Below are positions 1-5,052 of a stretch of 5,687 bases of DNA, piece after piece. The position numbers were made by a program, and so were the translations under genes. How positions within the stretch are numbered: the stretch's first letter is position 1; the number at the start of each line of letters is the position of its first letter. Below the pieces are notes generated by a model that saw only the letters and a list, made by a program, of their open reading frames with translations, was not told the DNA's origin and searched no databases. This DNA is from Oscillospiraceae bacterium. GTDB lineage: Bacteria; Bacillota; Clostridia; Oscillospirales; Ruminococcaceae. Location of the stretch: positions 1-5,687 of the forward strand of contig JAEDHF010000117.1 in the NCBI GenBank assembly GCA_016297165.1. The letters are read 5' to 3'.

Positions 1-329
1 TTAAATGCGAAGGAACCGAACACGAAGACTCTCCTACCTGTCCCCAGTGCGGAACAGAAAGAAAGACTAAGTTCAAGGTTACCTTCACCGAAGATCAGTA
101 TCAGATCTACAACGATTTAACCGATCCCGAAAAGTTCGGTCTTGTGTTCGACTGTGCAGTAGGCTTTAAGGACGATGTTAAGCATTTATTCGTTGAAACT
201 GATGACACAATCCTCGACAGCCCTCTTTTTGGAAAAGATGAGCTTGTAACCTATACCTCTCAGCTCGAAGAAAAGTATAACGTTTTCGAAACCTATCTTG
301 ACGAGTATCGTGCTATTCTTAAGCAGTAA
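1..329 (+). CDS. 3' end of an unrecognised protein with a zinc-ribbon-like start (partial)
   Basis: The frame is open from position 3 to the TAA at 327-329, giving 108 visible residues; the start lies left of the window. The visible part begins with Cys at residue 2 and a CPQCG knuckle (Cys13 and Cys16), which looks like the second half of a small zinc ribbon. The remainder is an acidic, mixed alpha/beta-looking domain with no membrane segment, ending in a Glu/Tyr/Leu-rich helix. A GTG at 144 could open a 61-residue frame, but the coding frame plainly continues upstream and no ribosome site precedes 144, so I treat it as internal. I do not recognise the family. A strong terminator 20 bases downstream marks the end of its transcript. 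Confidence 0.7.
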   Translation, partial: KCEGTEHEDSPTCPQCGTERKTKFKVTFTEDQYQIYNDLTDPEKFGLVFDCAVGFKDDVKHLFVETDDTILDSPLFGKDELVTYTSQLEEKYNVFETYLDEYRAILKQ

Positions 330-348
330 AATTACATAACAGCAAAAT

Positions 349-387
349 GCCGGCGCAGGCTTGTTCCTGTGTCGGCTCTGTTTTTTT
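349..387 (+). terminator. Intrinsic terminator of the first gene
   Basis: An 11-bp stem (349-359 with 366-376) includes two G-U pairs and a 6-base loop. It is followed by TCTG and seven T. It sits 20 bases after the stop at 329 and separates this gene from the promoter at 502. Confidence 0.93.
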
Positions 388-501
388 AAGCAGCTTTTCG
401 CCGCAAATCACACGGCACACAGCAAAAATGTTTTTGGCAGTTCTATCGTAAAAACCAACAAAATCAAAGACAAATTTTCGTCGGAAATGCCCTGTGAATT
501 A

Positions 502-530
502 TTGACTTTTCTTTCTTGTTATGCTACAAT
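502..530 (+). promoter_or_regulatory. Sigma-A promoter with extended -10 for the SGNH lipoprotein gene
   Basis: The -35 is TTGACT (502-507) and the -10 is TACAAT (525-530), 17 bases apart. A TG at 522-523 makes an extended -10. Transcription should start near 536-538. The promoter overlaps a possible TTG start at 516, which rules that start out. The stretch 388-501 shows nothing else I can name. Confidence 0.85.
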
Positions 531-546
531 AATATCCTGACGATAA

Positions 547-579
547 ATGTTGAAAACACATATAACATACATTTTATGA
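547..579 (+). CDS. Possible 10-codon leader ORF overlapping the lipoprotein start
   Basis: ATG at 547 opens a 10-codon frame (MLKTHITYIL). Its TGA at 577-579 overlaps the ATG at 576-578. The lipoprotein start has no visible ribosome site, so translational coupling through this overlap is conceivable. The leader itself also lacks a ribosome site and would start only about 10 bases into the message, so it may be chance. Confidence 0.18.
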   Translation: MLKTHITYIL

Positions 580-1640
580 AAGTGGCGATTGAATTGCTAA
601 ATAAATATAAAAGGAGCATTGCCGCTCTAATTCTTTGCCTTTCCCTTGCGGCAGGAGGCTGTCAGGGAAACATCTCTGAGCGTACTCTCCCTTCTGATAC
701 GGCTGCGCCCGTAAGCGAGCCCGTTTCAGAGACCACAACTACAACAAAAAAGACGAGTATTGCGACGGTAAAAATTACTACCACTACAGCAGCTACCACC
801 CTTCCCGAAGAAACCGAGGAAACGACGGAGCCAATTATTGAGGACTATAACAGCTTCGTTTTTTCCGATGAATACAACGATTTTCTTTCTGACTGCGTTT
901 TTGTGGGAGACAGCATCTGCAGCGGTCTTAAGCTTTATGAAATTCTCCCCTCGAAGAACGTAGTGGCACAGGGTAACGTGGCTGCACGAAACATCTTCGA
1001 TTTCTCCTTTAAGGTCGGAAAGGAGGAGCTTTCCGTACTCTCCGCTCTCGTTAACCTTAAGCCGAAATATGTAGTATTTTCTATGGGTATGAACGACGTC
1101 AACATTACCTCGGAAAAGGCTTTCTGCGATAATTATGGCGAGCTTTTAAGCCTTACCGAGGGCTTTCTCCCCGAGGCTAAGCTCATTGTCTGCAGCGTTA
1201 CGCCTATAACCGTTGAATCGAAGTTCACTACCAACGAGAATATTGACAGCTTTAATTCGGCTCTTAAGGAATACCTTGACTCTACCGAAAAATGGACTTA
1301 TGTAGATATTACCCGAGAGCTTAAGAATTCGGCTAATGCCCTTAAAACCGATTATAATGGCGGTGACGGCGTTCACCTTGCTCCTGCGGCATATTACGCT
1401 ATGCTGTATCAGATTTGCGAGAGAATCGTGGACGGAAAGGTTTATGACGAGGAAGGAAATGTTACAATAATTACTACGGCGGAGACTACTGCCCCCGAAA
1501 CTTCGACTACTACTAAGAAGACCAAAAAGACTACGAAAACCTCGAAAACTACCGCCGAAGCCACCACCCCCGAAGAACAGACCGAGGTGGAACGGACGGA
1601 GGAAACCGCCGATACAACCGTTCCTCCGGAAACAGAATAA
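576..1640 (+). CDS. SGNH/GDSL-family hydrolase, secreted lipoprotein with Thr-rich tails
   Basis: This 354-residue protein is probably an esterase or deacetylase acting on the outside of the cell membrane; the substrate is unknown. Residues 1-28 form a lipoprotein signal (basic KYKR, hydrophobic stretch, LAAGG then Cys29). Residues 33-92 are a Thr/Glu-rich spacer. The SGNH core follows, with GDS at 111-113 (nucleophile Ser113), GMND at 171-174 (Asn173) and DGVH at 264-267 (Asp264, His267), so all catalytic residues are present. Residues 297-354 are a second low-complexity tail with 23 Thr in 58 residues, plus Lys, Glu and Pro. I chose ATG 576 because a longer frame from TTG 516 would begin inside the promoter; GTG 582 and TTG 594 remain possible. 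No good ribosome site precedes 576, and an AAGGAG at 611-616 is not followed by an in-frame start. It appears monocistronic. Known family roles include cell-wall or polysaccharide deacetylation, but nothing here picks one. Confidence 0.93.
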   Translation: MKVAIELLNKYKRSIAALILCLSLAAGGCQGNISERTLPSDTAAPVSEPVSETTTTTKKTSIATVKITTTTAATTLPEETEETTEPIIEDYNSFVFSDEYNDFLSDCVFVGDSICSGLKLYEILPSKNVVAQGNVAARNIFDFSFKVGKEELSVLSALVNLKPKYVVFSMGMNDVNITSEKAFCDNYGELLSLTEGFLPEAKLIVCSVTPITVESKFTTNENIDSFNSALKEYLDSTEKWTYVDITRELKNSANALKTDYNGGDGVHLAPAAYYAMLYQICERIVDGKVYDEEGNVTIITTAETTAPETSTTTKKTKKTTKTSKTTAEATTPEEQTEVERTEETADTTVPPETE

Positions 1641-1655
1641 TTTTTTACAAAACTA

Positions 1656-1684
1656 TTGCATTTCACTATATATTGTGGTATAAT
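1656..1684 (+). promoter_or_regulatory. Sigma-A promoter with extended -10 for the NrdD-like gene
   Basis: The -35 is TTGCAT (1656-1661) and the -10 is a perfect TATAAT (1679-1684), 17 bases apart. TG at 1676-1677 gives an extended -10. It starts 15 bases after the preceding stop, so the small gene downstream is transcribed independently. No terminator hairpin separates the two genes, so read-through is possible. Confidence 0.88.
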
Positions 1685-1711
1685 TGCATTGTGACAACAA
1701 TATGTACTGAT

Positions 1712-1717
1712 AAGGAG
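1712..1717 (+). promoter_or_regulatory. Ribosome binding site deciding the start at 1729
   Basis: AAGGAG at 1712-1717 lies 11 bases before ATG 1729, a slightly long spacing. The in-frame GTG at 1717 overlaps the site itself and therefore cannot be the start. Confidence 0.75.
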
Positions 1718-1728
1718 TGCTGATTACT

Positions 1729-2037
1729 ATGAAAAACGTAAATATTACAATAAACGGCGGAACTCTTGAAAATGCCGAAATTCAGGCTTATGTTGACCGT
1801 GGCAGAGAGCAGAGACCCAACCAGAAGCTTACCGACCTGGAGATTACCGTTGACGGCGATTACGTTGACCTCGCCTACAGCTATGACGACAGGCCCTTTG
1901 AGCGTATCAGACGTATCACAGGTTACCTTGTAGGCACTCTTGACCGCTTCAACAACGCAAAGAAGGCGGAGGTTCTCGACCGTGTTACCCACGAGGTTGC
2001 GGACGACTGCGAGGACGTTTACGTTGACGCAGTATAA
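1729..2037 (+). CDS. Small stand-alone protein with an NrdD-type glycyl-radical motif
   Basis: The protein has 102 residues and no signal peptide or membrane segment. Residues 58-88 match, by recognition, the C-terminal glycyl-radical segment of anaerobic ribonucleoside-triphosphate reductase (NrdD): RRITGYLVG followed by TLDRFNNAKKAE and DRVTH. Gly65 aligns with the glycine that carries the radical. The NrdD catalytic barrel, its active-site cysteines and the four-Cys zinc site before the radical loop are absent; the only Cys is residue 94. Residues 1-57 form a short beta-rich region, with many Asp in the second half. It is probably cytoplasmic. By analogy with GrcA/YfiD, a spare radical domain that rescues pyruvate formate-lyase, it might supply or repair the radical domain of a reductase, but that is inference. 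Automatic pipelines would probably name it an anaerobic ribonucleotide reductase, although it is too short to be the enzyme. It has its own promoter and terminator. Confidence 0.82.
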   Translation: MKNVNITINGGTLENAEIQAYVDRGREQRPNQKLTDLEITVDGDYVDLAYSYDDRPFERIRRITGYLVGTLDRFNNAKKAEVLDRVTHEVADDCEDVYVDAV

Positions 2038-2050
2038 TACCGGAAATATA

Positions 2051-2090
2051 AAAGCGGCAGCTAAGTTTTCTTAGTTGTCGCTTTTCTTTT
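2051..2090 (+). terminator. Strong terminator, probably bidirectional
   Basis: A 15-bp stem (2051-2065 with 2070-2084) includes two G-U pairs and a TTTT loop, followed by TCTTTT on the + strand. It starts 13 bases after the NrdD-like stop. On the - strand the stem is followed by the T-rich TATATTT, so it may also stop transcripts coming from the recombinase gene. Confidence 0.92.
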
Positions 2091-2117
2091 TATACCGCCG
2101 ATGATACTGTATATAGA

Positions 2118-2258
2118 ACAATCCTGCTAAAGGTAGGCAGAAGCGGGTCGGGCGGCTTCCATTCTGATTTGTTGTAAAGCTTAAATGCGGAGCCTGCCGT
2201 TTTGTATAACTGCATACAGTACAATCTTTTTAAAGGCAGGAACAGGCAGGCGGCTTCC
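2118..2258. repeat. Imperfect direct repeat downstream of the recombinase-SpoVT gene
   Basis: Copy A (2118-2160) and copy B (2221-2258) share, in the same order, ACAATC, TAAAGG at the same offset of 10, AGG, and GGCGGCTTCC (2151-2160 and 2249-2258). Copy B is 5 bases shorter between the last two blocks. Copy B abuts the stop codon of the recombinase gene. The gap 2091-2261 contains no convincing gene on either strand. Confidence 0.55.
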
Positions 2259-2261
2259 GCC
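2249..2261 (-). repeat. Small GC hairpin right after the recombinase-SpoVT stop
   Basis: GGCGG (2249-2253) pairs with CCGCC (2257-2261) around a 3-base loop, directly next to the stop codon. On the - strand no T-run follows, so it is not a good terminator. It resembles the hairpins at 4544-4558 and 5584-5598, which also have 3-base loops. Confidence 0.45.
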
Positions 2262-2720
2262 CTATTCTTCCATTTGCTTGGAGAAATACATAGCCGCTGC
2301 CTTTACAAGAGCGGTTTGCTCGGGAGTTGCATATTCGTTGCCCTCTCCCGACAGCATTATTACTGCACCATTTACATCGCCCTGAGAAATAATGGGCGCA
2401 CAGGCGATAGCGTACTTATCAACACCCTCGATAGGGTTGATACGCTTGTCGTCGTAGGAGGTATAGATAAGCTGCTTGCGCTGTTCGATTAGGTCCTCGA
2501 GGGAGCTTGAAACCCTTCTTTCAAGGACTTCCTTTTTCTGCATTCCCGAAACAGCGATAACATGATCCCTGTCGCATATTGCCGCAGGACAACCACCGAT
2601 TTTCGATAATACCTCGGCATACTGCCCCGCAAGCTCGGTTATATCGCCGATCGGGGAGTATTTTTTGAAGATTACCTCGCCGTCTGCGTTGGTGAAGATT
2701 TCTAAGGGGTCGCCGTACCT
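2262..2720 (-). pseudogene. spoVT: 3' part of spoVT, without its start, read as the tail of the recombinase
   Basis: This segment encodes residues 582-733 of the fused protein. It lines up with SpoVT from Gly31 of the Bacillus protein to its end, as recalled from memory, with nearly equal length (150 here against about 148). It keeps the second half of the AbrB DNA-binding fold (GDPLEIF to KKYSPI) and the whole GAF-like domain. It lacks the N-terminal ~30 residues with the first AbrB strand and the basic IPKEIRR region needed for DNA binding. In known biology, SpoVT is a tetrameric forespore regulator of sigma-G genes. No frameshift or stop interrupts the segment, so it is either recently displaced or kept under selection. 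Confidence 0.85.
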
Positions 2721-4463
2721 GACAACATTGACGTCAAAAACCTTGTCCTTCCTGTTTTTCGCAGTAAGGACTATCTGTCGGCTTGATACGATATTCTTAA
2801 CGTCGGGATCAAAATTTGCGGCTGTGTTTTCTTCCCCTGTTTCCTGCTCGTTATCTTCCGTTTCGGGGAATGTTCCCGAAGCGAGAAGTGCGTCTATGTC
2901 CGCTTTAAGCTGAATGTCAATTCTGTTTTCGTATATTACTATCTTTTCAAGAATGAAGTCCAGATCCTTCTTTTGCAGGCTGGGCTTGTTTATTATATCG
3001 TCGAAGATTTCGAATACGGTTTTCGCAACCCTGTTCACCTTTGCAACGGTATTATGCTTGTCGGCGGTCATATTCAGCTGATTGCGAAGGCCTTCAAGGC
3101 GGTTTGTAAGCTCTGCGATCTGCTCGCTGTAAATCTCTTCGAAGATTTCTTCCTTGTCCGGGTCACGGATAATATCACGGGCTTTCATACGCTGCATTAT
3201 CCGTATTTCTTCCTTGATGTCGGCAATATTCTTTTGGAGAGTATCGACTGTTGACTTACTCCGCTTCGTTTCGGTTTTTTCCTTTTCAAGGGATATCTTC
3301 AGCTTTTCAAGCATTTCCTCGGAGTTGCTGCGGATTGTTCTGATATAGTCCTTCAGCAGCTCGTCAAGGAAATCCGTTCTTGTGTGATGAGAGGTGCAGC
3401 CTTTAAGTCCTCGCCTGTGGTAGCTGCCGCAGGTATAGGCAGGAGCAAGATCGCCCCTGCTCATAGAGAACATAGGCGCACCGCAGTCGCCACATACCAT
3501 ATAGCCCGAATACACGTTCTCGTATTTCTTTATCCCACGATAGCCGCTTTTACTCCGCATTTTTATCTGCTCCTGAACGGCGGCGAATGTACGGAAATCA
3601 ACGATAGGCTTGTGGTTATTTTCAAAGACGATATGCTCAATCTCGCTTTGCTTTATCTCCTTGCCGTTGATTCGCTGGCGCTTGTATTTGCCCTGACGAA
3701 GCGTTCCGATATAGAAATCGTTCTGCAAAATTTCGCTTACGGTTATGATACTCCACTCTCGTTTTGCGTTAAGGCGGCACTCCTCGCCGCTTTGTTCCTT
3801 ACGCATTTTTTCAGCCATTCGTGGCGTCGGGAAGTTCTGTTCGGTAAGGTAGTTGGCGATTTTCTTGTAGCCCCAGCCTTCAAGATAGCGCTTAAAAATC
3901 TCTCGTACTATCTCAGCGGCAGGCTCGTCAACGATTATGGGAGCCTTTTTATTGTTCACCATAAGGTATCCGTAGGGCACGGAGCAAATCCATTTGCCCT
4001 CCTCCTGCCTTCGCTTAATAACCGATTTTACCTTTTTCGAGGTGTCGGTTACGGGCATTTCGTTTATGAGAAAGCGGAACTGTATCGCCGTCCAGTCGTC
4101 ATAGGTGGGGTAGTCGATACTGTCCCCTACCGAGATAATCCGCATACCCCTGTCACGCAAATCCTCCAGCTCCACAAGTCCCTTGCTGTTGCGCCTTGAA
4201 AATCGGGAGAAATCCTTAACGATAAGTATGTCGTATTCAAGATTCATCATCCTGCGGCGGAGCATCTGATAGCCCTCACGCTGTTCAAAGGTATAGCCCG
4301 AACGGTCACGGTCCTCGTAGAAATCAACGGTGCTTTCGGGAAATTTTCGCTTTGCGTAATCGAGAATTATTGCCTTCTGGTTTTCGATTGAGGTGTTGTC
4401 CCTGTCCTGCTCCTCGTCAACCGAGATGCGGCAATAGCCTGCAATTTTTAAGGTTGTATCCAT
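2262..4463 (-). CDS. Large serine recombinase fused in frame to the C-terminal part of SpoVT
   Basis: This is a 733-residue site-specific integrase. The resolvase-type catalytic domain spans about 5-150: YCRIS with nucleophile Ser14 and Arg12, SIENQ, and KDFSRFSRR. The recombinase domain (about 160-300) starts at VPYGY. A zinc ribbon uses Cys324, Cys327, Cys345 and Cys356, and a long charged coiled coil spans about 365-475. The usual family C-terminal strand (EKIVIYENRIDIQLKADID) ends near 530, so the recombinase looks complete. An acidic linker (about 536-560) and a short Lys-rich stretch follow. From residue 582 the sequence becomes SpoVT: GDPLEIF at 584-590, KKYSPI at 600-605, ICDRDHVIAVSG in the GAF domain, and a C-terminal KQMEE. 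Start ATG 4463 has GGAGG 6 bases upstream and its own promoter. In the known family, such enzymes integrate and excise elements at specific sites. The fusion probably reflects insertion inside spoVT; a stable domain fusion is the alternative. Confidence 0.95.
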   Translation of the reverse strand: MDTTLKIAGYCRISVDEEQDRDNTSIENQKAIILDYAKRKFPESTVDFYEDRDRSGYTFEQREGYQMLRRRMMNLEYDILIVKDFSRFSRRNSKGLVELEDLRDRGMRIISVGDSIDYPTYDDWTAIQFRFLINEMPVTDTSKKVKSVIKRRQEEGKWICSVPYGYLMVNNKKAPIIVDEPAAEIVREIFKRYLEGWGYKKIANYLTEQNFPTPRMAEKMRKEQSGEECRLNAKREWSIITVSEILQNDFYIGTLRQGKYKRQRINGKEIKQSEIEHIVFENNHKPIVDFRTFAAVQEQIKMRSKSGYRGIKKYENVYSGYMVCGDCGAPMFSMSRGDLAPAYTCGSYHRRGLKGCTSHHTRTDFLDELLKDYIRTIRSNSEEMLEKLKISLEKEKTETKRSKSTVDTLQKNIADIKEEIRIMQRMKARDIIRDPDKEEIFEEIYSEQIAELTNRLEGLRNQLNMTADKHNTVAKVNRVAKTVFEIFDDIINKPSLQKKDLDFILEKIVIYENRIDIQLKADIDALLASGTFPETEDNEQETGEENTAANFDPDVKNIVSSRQIVLTAKNRKDKVFDVNVVRYGDPLEIFTNADGEVIFKKYSPIGDITELAGQYAEVLSKIGGCPAAICDRDHVIAVSGMQKKEVLERRVSSSLEDLIEQRKQLIYTSYDDKRINPIEGVDKYAIACAPIISQGDVNGAVIMLSGEGNEYATPEQTALVKAAAMYFSKQMEE
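2706..2723 (-). other. Inferred attachment junction (element to the right, spoVT to the left)
   Basis: On the - strand the codons read GTC AGG TAC GGC GAC CCC, for V R Y G D P. Similarity to SpoVT begins at the GGC GAC (2709-2714); the codons before it do not resemble SpoVT. The crossover of the serine recombinase should therefore lie within or next to this stretch. The exact crossover dinucleotide cannot be fixed without the other junction, which is outside the window. Confidence 0.6.
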
Positions 4464-4468
4464 AGCGT

Positions 4469-4476
4469 CCCTCCTC
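4469..4476 (-). promoter_or_regulatory. Ribosome binding site of the recombinase gene
   Basis: GAGGAGGG on the - strand contains GGAGG at 4470-4474, 6 bases before the ATG at 4461-4463. It is a near-ideal site that fixes the start. Confidence 0.9.
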
Positions 4477-4485
4477 TTTTTCTCT

Positions 4486-4515
4486 ATTCTAACACGATTT
4501 GTTACTTGTGTTCAA
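4486..4515 (-). promoter_or_regulatory. Sigma-A promoter of the recombinase gene
   Basis: On the - strand the -35 is TTGAAC (4510-4515) and the -10 is TAGAAT (4486-4491), 18 bases apart. A TG in front of the -10 forms an extended box. The leader to the ATG is short, about 15-20 bases. The recombinase, and with it the SpoVT tail, can therefore be transcribed from inside the element by the vegetative sigma factor. Confidence 0.8.
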
Positions 4516-4543
4516 CAGGAAATTTATGTCAGGCCTTATGTAC

Positions 4544-4558
4544 GGGCGCCTTGCGCCC
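4544..4558 (-). repeat. GC hairpin just after the 66-residue gene
   Basis: GGGCGC (4544-4549) pairs with GCGCCC (4553-4558) around a 3-base loop, 2 bases beyond the stop at 4561-4563. No T-run follows on the - strand (three T follow on the + strand), so termination would be weak at best. It may stabilise the 3' end of the message. Confidence 0.5.
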
Positions 4559-4560
4559 TT

Positions 4561-4761
4561 TCAGAGGTTGCTGTGAAGGAGTCCCTCGGTGCAGTCGTAA
4601 AGGCTTCGGCTTCCCGAACGGAATACCGCAAGTCTGTAATTCTTTGCTCCAAGCTCGGCGGATTTTTCGCTTATAAAATCGCTTATCCCTTCATAGCTTT
4701 GCTCCCCGTTTGTAAGCCATAGCTCGGCTATGCGCTTATCATTCCTGACGATAAATCTCAA
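4561..4761 (-). CDS. Small protein of unknown function (66 residues, TTG start)
   Basis: The start is TTG at 4759-4761, supported by GGAGG 8 bases upstream (4770-4774); no ATG is available in frame nearby. The protein begins with a short basic segment (RFIVRNDKRIAELWLTN), followed by a charged helix-like region (about 22-38) and a strand-like YRLAVFRSG near 42-50. It has no signal peptide, membrane segment or clear DNA-binding motif. It gives the impression of the small conserved proteins found beside recombinase genes in integrated elements of gut Bacillota, but I cannot name a family. It is followed by a small hairpin, and the recombinase gene downstream has its own promoter, so the two are probably not strictly co-transcribed. 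No clear promoter was found for it. Confidence 0.65.
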   Translation of the reverse strand: MRFIVRNDKRIAELWLTNGEQSYEGISDFISEKSAELGAKNYRLAVFRSGSRSLYDCTEGLLHSNL

Positions 4762-4769
4762 TAGGCTGT

Positions 4770-4774
4770 CCTCC
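4770..4774 (-). promoter_or_regulatory. Ribosome binding site deciding the TTG start at 4761
   Basis: GGAGG on the - strand (within AAGGAGGACAG) lies 8 bases before TTG 4761. It is the main reason to accept this small gene and its unusual start. Confidence 0.7.
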
Positions 4775-4900
4775 TTTTTATTCAGTTTTGGATTCCTGCG
4801 GGTATATTATGCACTCACCGCCTTTCTGATTTTTATATACAATATCACTTTTCGGGCAGGAAATCCATTATCGGAATGGACAAAGATTCCGGGAGGAATT

Positions 4901-4999
4901 ATGGCAATTTGTAAGTGGGAGCGGACGATTCTTTCTGATTTTTCCATGTACTTAACCTTTCGCAGTTATGTTGCGGCTTGCGCCGACATATCGCTTTGA
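4901..4999 (+). CDS. Doubtful 32-residue ORF on the opposite strand
   Basis: ATG 4901 is preceded by GGGAGG (4891-4896) with a 4-base gap and opens a 32-codon frame starting MAICKWERTILSD. It lies between two - strand genes, has no recognisable domain and no obvious promoter. The frame also extends upstream to 4730 without an earlier ribosome site. It could be a real tiny peptide or chance. Otherwise the gap 4775-5052 holds only small hairpins. Confidence 0.15.
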   Translation: MAICKWERTILSDFSMYLTFRSYVAACADISL

Positions 5000-5003
5000 T
5001 ATG
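4974..5003 (-). repeat. Pair of adjacent small hairpins downstream of the ribbon-helix-helix gene
   Basis: CATATC (4987-4992) pairs with GATATG (4998-5003). Next to it, CGGC (4974-4977) pairs with GCCG (4982-4985), giving a GCAA tetraloop on the - strand. They lie 50 bases after the stop of the 135-residue gene. No T-run follows, so their role is unclear. Confidence 0.35.
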
Positions 5004-5052
5004 TATGAGGCAGGAATCTGCCTATCAGTACAAGGAATTTTTGCTAATATAT

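Noticed and set aside
516..575. TTG start at 516 for the SGNH lipoprotein
   Set aside because: It lies between the -35 and -10 boxes of the promoter at 502-530, so it would not be on the transcript; ATG 576 also gives a proper lipoprotein signal.
1442..1666. Val/Ser-rich - strand frame opposite the lipoprotein tail
   Set aside because: Its composition is simply the complement of the Thr-rich codons of the lipoprotein tail.
1666..1992. - strand open frame opposite the NrdD-like gene
   Set aside because: It covers the promoter and coding region of the + strand gene, whose motif is recognisable; no ribosome site supports the - strand frame.
2118..2258. The direct repeat as the pair of attachment sites of the element
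   Set aside because: Both copies lie on the same side of the recombinase and only about 100 bases apart, and the junction inside the SpoVT frame at about 2706-2723 explains the insertion better.
3384..4199. Long + strand open frame (271 codons) opposite the recombinase gene
   Set aside because: It is a shadow of the recombinase coding strand; the - strand frame has clear domains and catalytic residues, and this one has no ribosome site or recognisable domain.
2262..4463. SpoVT similarity as a separate gene rather than a fusion
   Set aside because: There is no stop between the recombinase and SpoVT parts, and no start codon with a ribosome site was seen near the junction; the AbrB N-terminus is absent.
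4730..4999. 89-codon + strand frame with a hydrophobic first half
   Set aside because: It starts inside the 66-residue - strand gene and runs across its ribosome site; only the short part from 4901 has a ribosome site, and that is listed separately at low confidence.
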